64,000 nt of DNA from Faecalimonas sp045630205 (GCA_045630205.1 JAZQSP010000070.1:1-64000), one strand, 5' to 3'; shown: positions 18,170 to 27,519, counted from the stretch's first letter. Numbers and translations are program-made. The notes: generated from the letters alone by a model not told the origin.

Positions 18170-18601
18170 TTATTCAACTTTTCCTTTCGATAAAGCGTCT
18201 TCAATTGCATTTATAATAATTTGTGAAGTGTATGGGCTGTCTTCGTTATAGGAAATGTCTTCTAGAGACTGTGTTTCGTATATCTGTTCGGCAATATATT
18301 CCACGGTTGGCTGCACCAGCGGATACATGGTTGTCACGGCTTCATCGAGATTGCTTATGCGGATTGCATTGATGTGGGTACTGTCTACTACAACCTCAAC
18401 TTCCAGATTGGTACTGTTGAGTGATACTGTCGATGTGTAGATACCCGGTGTGTACTGTGCTTTCGAATCTACTTCTTTTTCCTTTTTAGGAACGAACATA
18501 AATGCCAATAATATAATTAAAATAATGCCGAGTGCTACAAAAACGGCAGTGTAGATAATTTCTTTCATGTGTAAGACAACAATCTTCGTCTTAGAACTCA
18601 T
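18170..18601 (-). CDS. Membrane-anchored extracytoplasmic protein of unknown function
   Basis: 143 residues upstream of uraA on the same strand. One N-terminal membrane segment (~residues 15-36) and a ~100-residue outer domain with QYTPGIYTSTVSLNSTNLEVEVVVD and a helical end. The pattern 'GIYTSTVSL...V.V.VD...I..I' resembles FMN-binding-type domains found in clostridial surface proteins, but the covalent-flavin SGAT motif is absent. Ribosome site TAGGAGG. I do not assign a function. Confidence 0.7.
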   Translation of the reverse strand: MSSKTKIVVLHMKEIIYTAVFVALGIILIILLAFMFVPKKEKEVDSKAQYTPGIYTSTVSLNSTNLEVEVVVDSTHINAIRISNLDEAVTTMYPLVQPTVEYIAEQIYETQSLEDISYNEDSPYTSQIIINAIEDALSKGKVE

Positions 18602-18676
18602 AAGTGCCTCCTAAGGTATAAAATCTGTTTTTTTATAATGTATGTAAAGATTAGGAAATTTATTCATGGCTTTTGC

Positions 18677-18705
18677 GTGACAAATAGACGACATTCTTGT
18701 AAAAT
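18677..18705 (+). promoter_or_regulatory. Candidate promoter of pth-mfd
   Basis: GTGACA at 18677-18682 and TAAAAT at 18700-18705, 17-base spacer, 31 bases before pth. Confidence 0.45.
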
Positions 18706-18735
18706 AGGAGAAGCAGAAGAAAAAGAGGTGTAGAT

Positions 18736-19317
18736 ATGTTTATTATTGTAGGACTTGGTAATCCGACAAAAGAATATGAAGGCACACGCCATAATGTCGG
18801 ATTCGATATCATAGACGCACTTGCGGACAAATATAATATATCAGTGACAGAGCGTGAGAAACGCGCATTCTGTGGGAAGGGAATCATCGAAGGACAGAAA
18901 GTGCTTCTTGCCAAGCCACAGACTTATATGAATCTGAGCGGTGAGAGTGTGAGGGGACTGATTGACTATTATAAGATAGATACAGAGACAGAACTTCTTG
19001 TTATTTTTGATGATATCAGTCTGGATGTCGGACAGCTTCGCATTCGCAAGAAAGGAAGCGCAGGCGGACATAACGGGATTAAGAATATCATTCAGCATCT
19101 TGGGAATACTGTGTTTCAGCGCATCAAGGTTGGTGTCGGAGAGAAGCCGAAGGAGTATGATTTGGCTAATTATGTGCTCGGACATTTTTCGAAGGCAGAG
19201 CGAGAAGTTATGGAGGATGGATATCAGAATGCCATAGAGGCAGTGGAAATGATTGTGCGAGGCGATATTGATGCGGCAATGAACATTTTTAATAAGAAGG
19301 TGGCCGCAAAGGAGTAA
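18736..19317 (+). CDS. pth: Peptidyl-tRNA hydrolase
   Basis: 193 residues. It releases peptides from stalled peptidyl-tRNA. Family landmarks: IVGLGNPTKEYEGTRHNVGF with the catalytic His and Asn, KPQTYMNLSGESV, IFDDISLDVGQLRIRKKGSAGGHNG. Length is normal. Four bases separate it from mfd, the same order as in Bacillus (spoVC-mfd). Confidence 0.97.
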   Translation: MFIIVGLGNPTKEYEGTRHNVGFDIIDALADKYNISVTEREKRAFCGKGIIEGQKVLLAKPQTYMNLSGESVRGLIDYYKIDTETELLVIFDDISLDVGQLRIRKKGSAGGHNGIKNIIQHLGNTVFQRIKVGVGEKPKEYDLANYVLGHFSKAEREVMEDGYQNAIEAVEMIVRGDIDAAMNIFNKKVAAKE

Positions 19318-19320
19318 AGT

Positions 19321-22300
19321 ATGGAGGCTTTGATTGCACCGCTTACGGAACTGGCAGAATTCGAGACGGTTTTAAAAAAGCGAAAAAAGGAAACAGGAAT
19401 TCTCCAATTTGCAGGGTGTGTGAATTCCCAGAAAACACATATGATGTATGCACTCAGCGATGGTTTTGATTACAAAATCATCGCTGTTTCCAGTGAAATG
19501 AAAGCCAAACAAATCTATGAGGAATATCGGTTCTTGGATTCTGACATCTATCAGTATCCGGCGAAAGATTTGCTTTTTTATCAGGCAGACCTTCGTGGAA
19601 AATATTTATTGAAACAACGCATGGAAGTCTTTCAGGCAATTATGGAAGGCAGGGGTGCAACGATTGTCACAAGTTTTGACGGATTTATGGATGCGCTTCT
19701 TCCGCTTGAAATGATGCGTGAGAGAATTCGGGGCTTCAAAGTAGGGGATGTTGTAGATTTTGAAGCAATCAAAAAAGACATGGTACTTCTCGGATATGAC
19801 CGAGAGGAGCAGATAGAAGGCCCGGGACAGTTTGCCGTGCGCGGTGGAATCTTAGATATTTATCCGTTGACGGAAGAGGTTCCGATTCGTGTGGAACTTT
19901 GGGGAGATGAGATAGATTCGATTCGTACATTTGATGTGGAGAGCCAGCGCTCGATTGAGAACTTGCAAGAGATTACAATCTATCCGGCAAGTGATTTTCC
20001 GGAAGAAGAAGCAAAGAGAGTGTCTTTCTTGGATTATTTTGATTCTAAAGAAACTATTATATTTCTTGACGAGCCTGTGCGCCTGATTGAAAAAGGTGAT
20101 GGAGTAGAGGCGGAATTCGTACAGGCACAGGCAAATCGTTTTGAAAGTGGGCTCGATGTATCTGATGAGGAAATGAAGTTGTTTACCGCAAAAGAAGTGG
20201 CAGACAAGATGAGCTATTTCTCCTGTATTGCATTCTCGGCGTTGGAGATGAAATGTAAGGAACTTCGAGCAAAAGAAGTATTTCATCTGCAGAGCAAGAG
20301 TGTGAATCCATATAATAACAGCTTTGAGATGCTCACCAGAGATTTGAAACGCCTGAAAAGAAGTGGGTACCGAGTCGTGTTATTGTCGGGTTCGAGAACG
20401 AGGGCAAAACGTCTTGCGGAGGATTTGCGCGATTATAACCTAAGCAGTTTTTACAGTGAGGATATGGAGCGTGAGGTGCAGGATGGGGAAATTATGGTGA
20501 CTTACGGTCACGTGGCAGAAGGCTATGAGTATCCGATGCTGAAGTTTATGGTCATCTCTGAGACTGATATTTTCGGCAAGACCAAGAAAAAGAAGAAACG
20601 CAAGACCTACGAGGGTCAGAAGATATTAAACTTTGCAGAATTAAAGGCCGGAGACTATGTGGTTCATGAGAATCACGGCCTCGGTATTTACCAGGGCATT
20701 GAGAAGATTGAGGTCGATAAGGTCGCAAAGGATTATATGAAGATATCCTACGCGGGAGGTGGCAATCTTTACATTCCGGCAACCCAGCTTGACTTAATTC
20801 AGAAGTATGCAAGTGCAGATGCGAAAAAACCGAAACTCAATCGCCTGGGCGGCCAGGAGTGGAACAAAACAAAGACCAGAGTGCGCGGTGCAGTCAAAGA
20901 GATTGCAAAGGATTTGGTTGAACTTTATGCCGCAAGACAGGAGAAGGAAGGCTTTGTCTACGGGGAAGATACCGTATGGCAGAGAGAGTTTGAGGAAATG
21001 TTTCCGTTTGAGGAGACAGACGACCAACTTCTTGCAATTGATGCAGTGAAACGCGATATGCAAAGTACCAAGATTATGGACCGTCTAATCTGTGGCGATG
21101 TTGGATATGGTAAGACGGAGATTGCCATTCGTGCGGCATTTAAGGCAGTGCAGGAGAATAAACAGGTCGTGTACCTCGTGCCGACTACGGTGCTCGCACA
21201 GCAGCACTATAATACATTTATGCAACGAATGAAGGAATTCCCGGTGCGCGTAGACCTGATGTGCCGTTTCCGTTCTCCTGCTCAGCAGAAAAAAACGATA
21301 GAAGACACGAAACGAGGTCTTGTTGATATTGTGATTGGAACGCACCGAGTACTCAGTGATGATATGGAGTTCAAGGATCTGGGGCTTCTTATTATTGATG
21401 AGGAGCAGCGTTTTGGTGTGCAGCACAAAGAGAAGATTAAGAAGTTAAAAGAGAATATTGATGTCATGACTCTGACAGCGACACCGATTCCGAGAACACT
21501 TCACATGAGTCTTATCGGGATTCGCGATATGAGTGTGCTTGAGGAGGCACCGAATGACCGTATGCCGATTCAGACGTACGTCATGGAATATAATGACGAG
21601 ATGGTTCGTGAAGCGATTCAAAGGGAACTTTCACGTCAGGGACAGGTTTACTATGTCTATAATAAGGTAAAAGATATTGATGAGATTGCGGCGAGGATTC
21701 AGAAACTGGTTCCGGAGGCCAATGTCGCCTATGCGCATGGGCAGATGCGGGAGCATAAGCTGGAGAATATCATGCTTGACTTTATCAACGGTGAGATTGA
21801 TGTGCTGGTTTCCACCACAATTATTGAGACCGGGCTTGACATTTCCAATGCCAATACGATGATTATTCATGACGCAGACCAGTTGGGACTTTCGCAGATG
21901 TATCAGCTTCGTGGACGTGTCGGGCGCTCAAATCGCATGGCGTATGCGTTCTTAATGTATCGTCGTGATAAATTGCTGAAGGAAGTGGCGGAAAAGAGAC
22001 TGGCAGCAATTCGTGAGTTCACCGACCTTGGTTCGGGGTTCAAGATTGCGATGCGAGATCTGGAAATCCGTGGCGCAGGTAATCTTTTGGGGGCAGAGCA
22101 GCATGGACACATGGAGGCGGTCGGATATGACCTTTATTGCAAAATGTTAAATGAAGCCGTGAAGCATCTCAAAGGAGAACTGGAGGAAGAACCATATACG
22201 ACCACGGTGGATTTGAATGTGGATGCATTCATTCCGGCGACCTATATACCGAATGAATATCAGAAACTTGACATTTATAAACGTATTGCTTCAATTGAAA

Positions 22301-22659
22301 ATGAAGAAGAGATGGACGATATGTTGGAAGAACTGATTGACCGATTCGGGGATGTTCCGAAAAAGGTACAACAGTTGCTTTCCATTGCTTTATTAAAATC
22401 GTTGGCTCACAGTGCGTATGTAGTCAGTGTCGAGCAGAAGGGTGAGGTATTTAAGTTTACCATGTACGAGAAGGCAAAGGTACATGTGGAGCGAATCCCG
22501 ATGTTAATTGAGAAATTTAAAGGGAATCTGAAGTTTACAGTAGATACCAATCCGTACTTTACTTATCGGAAACTCTCAAAGAACAAGAAGGAGAAGGACG
22601 AGGATGTACTGGAACTTGTGAAAAATGTGTTAAATGAAATAAAAACATTGCTTGATTAG
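19321..22659 (+). CDS. mfd: Transcription-repair coupling factor Mfd
   Basis: 1112 residues. UvrB-homology module at the N-terminus (GPGQFAVRGGILDIYPL), CarD-like RNA-polymerase-binding domain (~DYVVHENHGLGIYQGIEK), then a RecG-like translocase with Walker A GDVGYGKTEIA, DEEQRFGVQHKE box and TATPIPRT, and the C-terminal TRCF domain. It removes stalled RNA polymerase and recruits UvrA. Length and order are typical. Confidence 0.97.
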   Translation: MEALIAPLTELAEFETVLKKRKKETGILQFAGCVNSQKTHMMYALSDGFDYKIIAVSSEMKAKQIYEEYRFLDSDIYQYPAKDLLFYQADLRGKYLLKQRMEVFQAIMEGRGATIVTSFDGFMDALLPLEMMRERIRGFKVGDVVDFEAIKKDMVLLGYDREEQIEGPGQFAVRGGILDIYPLTEEVPIRVELWGDEIDSIRTFDVESQRSIENLQEITIYPASDFPEEEAKRVSFLDYFDSKETIIFLDEPVRLIEKGDGVEAEFVQAQANRFESGLDVSDEEMKLFTAKEVADKMSYFSCIAFSALEMKCKELRAKEVFHLQSKSVNPYNNSFEMLTRDLKRLKRSGYRVVLLSGSRTRAKRLAEDLRDYNLSSFYSEDMEREVQDGEIMVTYGHVAEGYEYPMLKFMVISETDIFGKTKKKKKRKTYEGQKILNFAELKAGDYVVHENHGLGIYQGIEKIEVDKVAKDYMKISYAGGGNLYIPATQLDLIQKYASADAKKPKLNRLGGQEWNKTKTRVRGAVKEIAKDLVELYAARQEKEGFVYGEDTVWQREFEEMFPFEETDDQLLAIDAVKRDMQSTKIMDRLICGDVGYGKTEIAIRAAFKAVQENKQVVYLVPTTVLAQQHYNTFMQRMKEFPVRVDLMCRFRSPAQQKKTIEDTKRGLVDIVIGTHRVLSDDMEFKDLGLLIIDEEQRFGVQHKEKIKKLKENIDVMTLTATPIPRTLHMSLIGIRDMSVLEEAPNDRMPIQTYVMEYNDEMVREAIQRELSRQGQVYYVYNKVKDIDEIAARIQKLVPEANVAYAHGQMREHKLENIMLDFINGEIDVLVSTTIIETGLDISNANTMIIHDADQLGLSQMYQLRGRVGRSNRMAYAFLMYRRDKLLKEVAEKRLAAIREFTDLGSGFKIAMRDLEIRGAGNLLGAEQHGHMEAVGYDLYCKMLNEAVKHLKGELEEEPYTTTVDLNVDAFIPATYIPNEYQKLDIYKRIASIENEEEMDDMLEELIDRFGDVPKKVQQLLSIALLKSLAHSAYVVSVEQKGEVFKFTMYEKAKVHVERIPMLIEKFKGNLKFTVDTNPYFTYRKLSKNKKEKDEDVLELVKNVLNEIKTLLD

Positions 22660-22676
22660 AAAAAAAGCGTTATAAT
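22648..22676 (+). promoter_or_regulatory. Candidate promoter of the PrsA-like gene
   Basis: TTGCTT at 22648-22653 and TATAAT at 22671-22676 with 17 bases between; overlaps the end of mfd and lies 34 bases before the foldase start. Confidence 0.6.
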
Positions 22677-22709
22677 ATAATGCTAGAAGCACTAAGGAGG
22701 ATTTATAAC

Positions 22710-23804
22710 ATGAAATTATTAAAAAAGACAGTTGCGCTCTTACTTGTAGCGTTAATGACAATGGCGTTGTTCGTTGGATGTGCAAAAGATAAAGCGGAGA
22801 ATTTAGACCAGACAGAAGTGGTAATGGTTGTCGGAGATACCGAGGTTACCATGAATGTTGCTAATTTCTTTGTGAGATATAATCAGTCCATGATGGAAGC
22901 TATGTACACACAATATATGGGCGAAGATGTATGGATGCAAAAAGTAGACAAAGGTGTTACATACGAAGACAGTGTGAAGGAATCTCTTTTAAAAGAACTT
23001 CAGAAAATGTATATTGTTGCGAATCATGTAGCTGATTACTCTGTTGAACTTACAGAAGATGAAGTAAAAGCAATCGAAGCAGCAGCGGATGCATTTATCG
23101 CTGAGAACAAGGAAGAAGCCACACAGGCAAAAGTTTCTGCTGACAAAGACACTGTTATCGCATATTTAAAACTTCATACTATCAATGAAAAAATGGCTAA
23201 AGCAATGAAGGATGATGTTGACAAAACCGTAACAGATGAGCAGGCTGCACAGAAGAGAATGCGTTATTTGGAAATTAAGAAAGTAGAAACTTTAGATGAC
23301 GGTTCTACCATGCAGATGACTGAAGATGAGATTAAGGCAGCACAGAAGGAAGCAAAAGATTTCTTGAAGGCTGCAAAAGAAAACGGAAGCATGGAAGCTT
23401 ACTCTACAGAAGCTAAAAAAGAAACAAAGACATTAGCATTTGATGCAGAAAGTACAGCTTTAGAGGCAGATGTTATCAAGGCGGCTGATAAGTTAAAAGA
23501 AAATGAGTTCTCAAAAGTAATTGAGACAGAAACAGGTATCTATGTCGTTCAGCTTGAAAGCGAATTTGATGCGACAGCAACAGAGAGCAATAAAGCAAAT
23601 GTACTTGCTAAGCGCCAGGAAGCAAGATACCAAGAGCTTGTTGAAAAATGGACAAAAGACGCTAAGATTACAGTTCATGAAAAAGTGTGGGACAAAATCA
23701 GTATTCAGGGACTTAAGGTAAATAACGTAGAAGATCCAAAGGAAGAAACTGAAGATACGACACAAAAAGGCACAGAAGATGCGACATTAGAAGTAGCAGA
23801 ATAG
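22710..23804 (+). CDS. PrsA/SurA-like foldase lipoprotein (peptidyl-prolyl isomerase)
   Basis: 364 residues. A lipoprotein signal peptide (basic KLLKK, hydrophobic stretch, lipobox LFVGC with Cys ~23) anchors it outside the membrane. The body is helical, with a rotamase-like segment around residues 190-300 (ADVIKAADKLKENEFSKVIE, then TGIYVVQLES), and a Thr/Glu-rich tail. PrsA-type proteins help exported proteins fold. ATG 22710 follows AAGGAGGA; an earlier in-frame ATG at 22680 has no site. Confidence 0.82.
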   Translation: MKLLKKTVALLLVALMTMALFVGCAKDKAENLDQTEVVMVVGDTEVTMNVANFFVRYNQSMMEAMYTQYMGEDVWMQKVDKGVTYEDSVKESLLKELQKMYIVANHVADYSVELTEDEVKAIEAAADAFIAENKEEATQAKVSADKDTVIAYLKLHTINEKMAKAMKDDVDKTVTDEQAAQKRMRYLEIKKVETLDDGSTMQMTEDEIKAAQKEAKDFLKAAKENGSMEAYSTEAKKETKTLAFDAESTALEADVIKAADKLKENEFSKVIETETGIYVVQLESEFDATATESNKANVLAKRQEARYQELVEKWTKDAKITVHEKVWDKISIQGLKVNNVEDPKEETEDTTQKGTEDATLEVAE

Positions 23805-23820
23805 TGATACAAAAATAAAC

Positions 23821-23848
23821 GGGTGTAGTTCCAAGTGGAATTACACCC
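23821..23848. terminator. Bidirectional hairpin between converging genes
   Basis: GGGTGTAGTTCC/GGAATTACACCC stem (one G-T pair) with a 4-base loop, between the foldase and pduL stops. The T run is weak. Confidence 0.65.
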
Positions 23849-23858
23849 ATTAATTATA

Positions 23859-24500
23859 TTATCGGTTGATTCCCGATTGTATTTCATCAGCCCATTGTTG
23901 TAGGCTGTATGTTTGCCCGTCAAATAATTTCAGAATGGCTCCGGTTGGGGCAACATCGCTTGCAAATGCATTGGCCTCATCGGTATCTACATGCATTGCG
24001 AGTTTAAATGTCGGACTGACGCGGACAACCACATCGGCAAAGATGAGTCCGCGTTCGTAGCTCTCTGTGATAACAAACACTTCGTCATTATCTTTTACGC
24101 GTGCGCGGCTTGCTTCAAGCGGTGTCATATGTATGTGACGTTTGGCAACGATAATGCCTTTTTCAAGTTCAATGCTTCCACATGGTCCAACCAGTGTACA
24201 TCCGGGAGTATCAGCAGTGTATCCGGATTGACGGATGACGCCAGGCACGCCGATTTTTCTGGTATCGGTCATGGAAAGTTCAACCTGTGTCTCTTTACGG
24301 AACGGTCCGAGGATTGCTACATTTTCGAATTTCCCCTTAGGACCTATTACAGTAATACGCTCCTTGCAGAGATATTGACCTGGTTGGCTAAGTTCATGCA
24401 CATAGTGAAGCTCAGCATCTTCACCAAATAATTTTTTAAAATCCGCCTCGCAGACATGGATGTGTCTTGCTGAGGTCTCGATAGGAATTTTCAGACTCAT
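23859..24500 (-). CDS. pduL: PduL-type phosphate acyltransferase
   Basis: 213 residues. PduL enzymes swap CoA for phosphate on acyl-CoA (acetyl or propionyl), unrelated to Pta. The two PduL repeats are visible: the N-terminal TSARHIHVCEADF and the second VAKRHIHMTPLEA with zinc-binding His pairs, and VRVSPTFKLAMHVDTDEANA. No bacterial-microcompartment genes are nearby and there is no long encapsulation peptide, so a cytosolic role in acetate/propionate metabolism is likelier. ATG 24500 has CAGGAG upstream; a 6-codon longer form is possible. Confidence 0.9.
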   Translation of the reverse strand: MSLKIPIETSARHIHVCEADFKKLFGEDAELHYVHELSQPGQYLCKERITVIGPKGKFENVAILGPFRKETQVELSMTDTRKIGVPGVIRQSGYTADTPGCTLVGPCGSIELEKGIIVAKRHIHMTPLEASRARVKDNDEVFVITESYERGLIFADVVVRVSPTFKLAMHVDTDEANAFASDVAPTGAILKLFDGQTYSLQQWADEIQSGINR

Positions 24501-24569
24501 GTTGTGTACTCCTGTCATAATAATGCGTATATTTTAGCATAATGAAGTGGTAAATTCAATAATAGTTTG

Positions 24570-24598
24570 GTATATTATTTCTCCTTTTACAGATAATA
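24570..24598 (+). promoter_or_regulatory. Orphan sigma-F/G-like promoter, copy of the spoVT upstream region
   Basis: GTATA (24570-24574), 15 bases, then CAGATAATA (24590-24598). The identical -35, spacing and -10 recur at 27491-27519 before the spoVT fragment. In both copies a leader hairpin pairs TCTCCT with AGGAGA. Here no reading frame follows; a terminator comes instead at 24678. Confidence 0.45.
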
Positions 24599-24677
24599 CA
24601 CACAGAGTAAATTTTGTAAAAGGAGATTTTAAAATCGGTTTTTCGATCAAAAAAGCGAGGTGTATCATACATATTAT

Positions 24678-24706
24678 AAAGCCGGATGATATGTTCATCC
24701 GGCTTT
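24678..24706 (+). terminator. Intrinsic terminator
   Basis: AAAGCCGGATGA/TCATCCGGCTTT perfect 12-bp stem with 5-base loop. It ends a transcript starting at the orphan promoter near 24570, which would be a ~100-nt RNA without a gene. Confidence 0.75.
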
Positions 24707-24730
24707 CTCTTTCTCTAAATTGGCAAGTTG

Positions 24731-24758
24731 GTCGCAAAAGTTGTATAAGATTTGCGAC
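24731..24758. repeat. Short inverted repeat GTCGCAAA/TTTGCGAC
   Basis: 8-bp arms 12 bases apart. One arm with flanking bases (TTGGTCGCAAAA) recurs near 27470. Function unknown; possibly an operator or a remnant of the same duplication that copied the spoVT leader. Confidence 0.35.
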
Positions 24759-24793
24759 TAATAACTCAAAATAGAAAGTAATAATATCAACCC

Positions 24794-24837
24794 TTATTTT
24801 GATTTAACTTGACAAATCAAAATAAAATCAGTATAAT
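24794..24837 (+). promoter_or_regulatory. Promoter of the Fic gene with an overlapping 12-bp palindromic operator
   Basis: TTGACA (24809-24814), 17 bases, TATAAT (24832-24837). A perfect inverted repeat TTATTTTGATTT (24794-24805) and AAATCAAAATAA (24814-24825) with an 8-base spacer surrounds the -35 box. The Fic protein ends in a winged-helix domain, so autoregulation at this site is likely. Confidence 0.7.
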
Positions 24838-24869
24838 TAAAATGTAATTTTGACTTGGAGGAAATGCTT

Positions 24870-26003
24870 ATGCAAAGATCAGGAGAATATATAAGCAATT
24901 TAAGCGATGAGGCAATGTATAAATCGTTTAGACCTGCACCATTGCCGCCTGTAATTGATATGGATAATGAGATGGTTTTTCTTCTCACCAGTGCGACTAA
25001 AGCATTGGCAACATTGGATACCCTTTCCTTGTATATCCCAAATATGAACCTGTTTGTGTCAATGTATGTTCGCAAGGAGGCTTTGTTGTCGTCTCAAATC
25101 GAGGGTACACAGGCGACGCTTGAAGACGTGTTGGATCCTTTGATTGAAAAGAATGCTAATCAAAACGTGGCAGATGTTGTGAACTACATTAAAGCCACAG
25201 AGTTTGCACTTGAACGAATGAACACACTTCCTCTCTGCAATAGACTGATTAAAGAAACGCATGAAGTTTTAATGTCTGGTGTTCGTGGTCAAGAGAAAAA
25301 TCCCGGCGAATTCAGAACTTCTCAAAACTGGATCGGTGCTGCAGGTTCGTCTCTAAAGAATGCACGTTATATTCCACCGAATCCGGAGGATATGATAAAC
25401 GCCATGTCTGATTTGGAAAAGTATATCAATTCAGACGACTCATTGGATCTACTGATTCAAGCAGCATTGCTTCATTACCAGTTTGAAACAATCCACCCAT
25501 TCCTTGATGGTAATGGTCGTGTAGGTAGGCTTCTAATTACATTGTTCCTGATGGAGAAAAAAGTGTTAAATTCACCCGCGCTGTATATATCATATTATCT
25601 CAAAAAGAATCGTATCGAGTATTATGACCGTATGAGTGAGGTTCGTAATAAAGATAATTACGAACAGTGGATCAAGTTTTTCTTAAATGCTATAAAAGAA
25701 TCTGCCGATGAATCGGTTGATACAATTAAAAAACTATCGAAACTCCATGATGCAAACATCAAAAAGATAGACGCGATGGGAAGAGCTGCAAAGAATGCCA
25801 GAGCAGTTTTTGATTATCTTGAGCAAAATCCGATTATTGATATCGGTAAAACGGCAGAAGAGTTGAATCTTGCATTTAGCACAGTTTCTCTTGCAGTAAA
25901 TAGGTTGGTGGATGCAGGAATTTTAATTCAAACGAATAACGCAAACCGCAACCGCGTATTTGCATATGAGGATTATCTTGAGATTTTAAGAAAAGACACA
26001 TAA
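24870..26003 (+). CDS. Fic-domain AMP-transferase with C-terminal winged helix
   Basis: About 377 residues. The Fic core motif HPFLDGNGRVGRLL is intact (catalytic His, phosphate-binding GNGR), so nucleotidyl transfer to a target hydroxyl is expected. An inhibitory helix of the class II kind, SSQIEGTQ, lies N-terminal to the core. The C-terminal ~90 residues contain a helix-turn-helix (IGKTAEELNLAFSTVSLAVNRL). I take ATG 24870, 8 bases after GGAGG. It stands alone behind a strong promoter with a palindrome and may be autorepressed. Target unknown. Confidence 0.88.
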   Translation: MQRSGEYISNLSDEAMYKSFRPAPLPPVIDMDNEMVFLLTSATKALATLDTLSLYIPNMNLFVSMYVRKEALLSSQIEGTQATLEDVLDPLIEKNANQNVADVVNYIKATEFALERMNTLPLCNRLIKETHEVLMSGVRGQEKNPGEFRTSQNWIGAAGSSLKNARYIPPNPEDMINAMSDLEKYINSDDSLDLLIQAALLHYQFETIHPFLDGNGRVGRLLITLFLMEKKVLNSPALYISYYLKKNRIEYYDRMSEVRNKDNYEQWIKFFLNAIKESADESVDTIKKLSKLHDANIKKIDAMGRAAKNARAVFDYLEQNPIIDIGKTAEELNLAFSTVSLAVNRLVDAGILIQTNNANRNRVFAYEDYLEILRKDT

Positions 26004-26034
26004 CAAGAGTGTATGCTTACAAGGAGCGACGACT

Positions 26035-26184
26035 ATGGGAATTATTCAAAAAATAATCACTAAGCATAAAGAAAAAGTAGCTCAACGAAATGATATGTGC
26101 GATATTTCAAGGCTGAATATAAATCGTGATATGGCATCGATTTTAATTGCAAGCAACCATGCAAAACAGGCAGTTATGCAATGA
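26035..26184 (+). CDS. Small hypothetical protein, 49 residues
   Basis: ATG 26035 follows AAGGAGCGACGACT, 32 bases after the Fic stop. The product is basic and helical (MGIIQKIITKHKEKVAQRN), with one Cys and no recognised motif. It may be a small partner of Fic or the remains of a longer gene in this scarred region. Confidence 0.4.
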   Translation: MGIIQKIITKHKEKVAQRNDMCDISRLNINRDMASILIASNHAKQAVMQ

Positions 26185-26268
26185 TAAAAAGACTAACTGA
26201 TTAACAAATGAACAAAGAGACTGTGGTTGGAGCATCGTCTAAACCATCAAGTGCTAGGAGAAAGTTGT

Positions 26269-26853
26269 ATGAGATTCGATATGAATAAGTTTCAACAGGG
26301 CTGTTTTGAAGACCATGTTGTCAGACAGGGAAAAAATTATGATTATGTGTGGTGTATTTCTGATGTCAACGTGCATAGGCATGTGGATTTCTATGAAGTG
26401 CTTTTTCTTGCGGGAGGTCCGGCATATCATTATTACCAAGGGCAAGAACAGATAATTAGTAGAAATACGATTTATCTGTTTGCACCGGGAGAGGTACATG
26501 GAATCTATAAAACAACTCCGGAAAGCTGTCATTTTAGTTTCTTTATGACAAAAGAATTTATGGAACAATTTTTCATGGAGAATCCGATGCTTCGAAGTGT
26601 CTTGCGGGGCAAGAAGTATTTGACGTGCGAATTGTCTGATGTCGAACATGAGTACATATATAAATTAATCAGTGTGTTGGTCAATCAGGATAATGAATGG
26701 CATAAAGTCTCTATGTTTTTGTATAATATCATTTCGTTATTACGGCTTCATAATGAGGCAGAACAGAATGAGACAAAGAATGAGTATGTCATGGATTTGG
26801 TAGAGAAACTAAATAATTATACGTATTTGACACATAAAGTTCATATGTTATAA
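26269..26853 (+). pseudogene. AraC-family regulator cut off before its DNA-binding domain
   Basis: 195 codons of an AraC-type cupin sensor domain: HVDFYEVLFLAGGPAYHYYQG and YLFAPGEVHGIYK are typical. The frame runs to the linker (EYVMDLVEKLNNYTYLT), where the two helix-turn-helix motifs should begin, and then ends in foreign sequence carrying an IS promoter. The DNA-binding half is missing, so it cannot work as an ordinary AraC activator. Start ATG 26269 behind AGGAG. Confidence 0.75.
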
Positions 26854-26854
26854 T
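26827..26854 (+). promoter_or_regulatory. Outward consensus promoter of the IS1182-type remnant
   Basis: TTGACA (26827-26832), 16 bases, TATAAT (26849-26854), seven bases before the transposase ATG. It marks the junction with the truncated araC gene. Confidence 0.7.
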
Positions 26855-26860
26855 GTAACT

Positions 26861-27429
26861 ATGATAAACCAAAAGTATTATAACGAATTTTTTGAATTAG
26901 GACAACAGAAAATTAACTTTAAATTCTTCGAATTGAGTTTACCTGAAGACGATCCAGTCTACACCCTAAAAAAGTTTTGGAGGAATTAGATTTTACTAAG
27001 TTTTTGGCTCAGTATTCAACTAGGGGAAGAATCGGGTACAACCCAATCATGAAGTATGCAGTGCTTACATATGCAAACATGCGTGGAGTAAAATCTGTTG
27101 ACCGTATTGTTGAATTATGTGAAAGAGACCTTGCCTTTATCTGGTTGGCACAAGGCGAAAAACCTTAGCGAGATGCTTTTTATGATTTTATTAATAATAA
27201 GCTTACTGGTGAAATCTTAGATGACCTGAATTATCAGTTTCTGTGCAGACTAAAAAAAGAAGGACTCATTACACTGGAGGCGCTATACATTGACGGAACC
27301 AAGATTGAAGCAAATGCAAACCGTTATACATTTGTATGGAGAGGAACACTCAATTATCATCTTGTTGTCATGAATATATTTCAAAACATCGTACATAGTC
27401 TCCGCCTCCACATTTTTAATTTAGCATAG
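26861..27429 (+). pseudogene. IS1182-family transposase remnant
   Basis: Reads MINQKYYNEFFELGQQK then, after a frameshift near 26975, GYNPIMKYAVLTYANMRG, a stop codon at 27166 within the frame, and RDAFYDFINNK...LEALYIDGTKIEANANRYTF. These are the N-terminal and first catalytic (DGTKIEANANRY) segments of IS1182-type DDE transposases. The C-terminal half is gone. It cut the araC gene. Confidence 0.75.
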
Positions 27430-27490
27430 GTCATCTAAAGTATCTACTCCAAAGTTGTGATTTTTGTTTGGTCGCAAAATTATCATATCT

Positions 27491-27519
27491 GTATAAATCT
27501 CCTCAAATTACAGATAATA
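27491..27519 (+). promoter_or_regulatory. Sigma-F/G-like promoter of spoVT (fragment)
   Basis: GTATA (27491-27495), 15 bases, CAGATAATA (27511-27519). The leader can pair TCTCCT (~27498-27503) with AAGGAGA just before the ATG at 27555, hiding the ribosome site. SpoVT is known to be made under sigma G, which fits. Confidence 0.5.

Noticed and set aside
26269..26853. Functional stand-alone cupin sensor
   Set aside because: The frame stops exactly where AraC DNA-binding helices should start and runs into an IS promoter, so truncation is the better reading.
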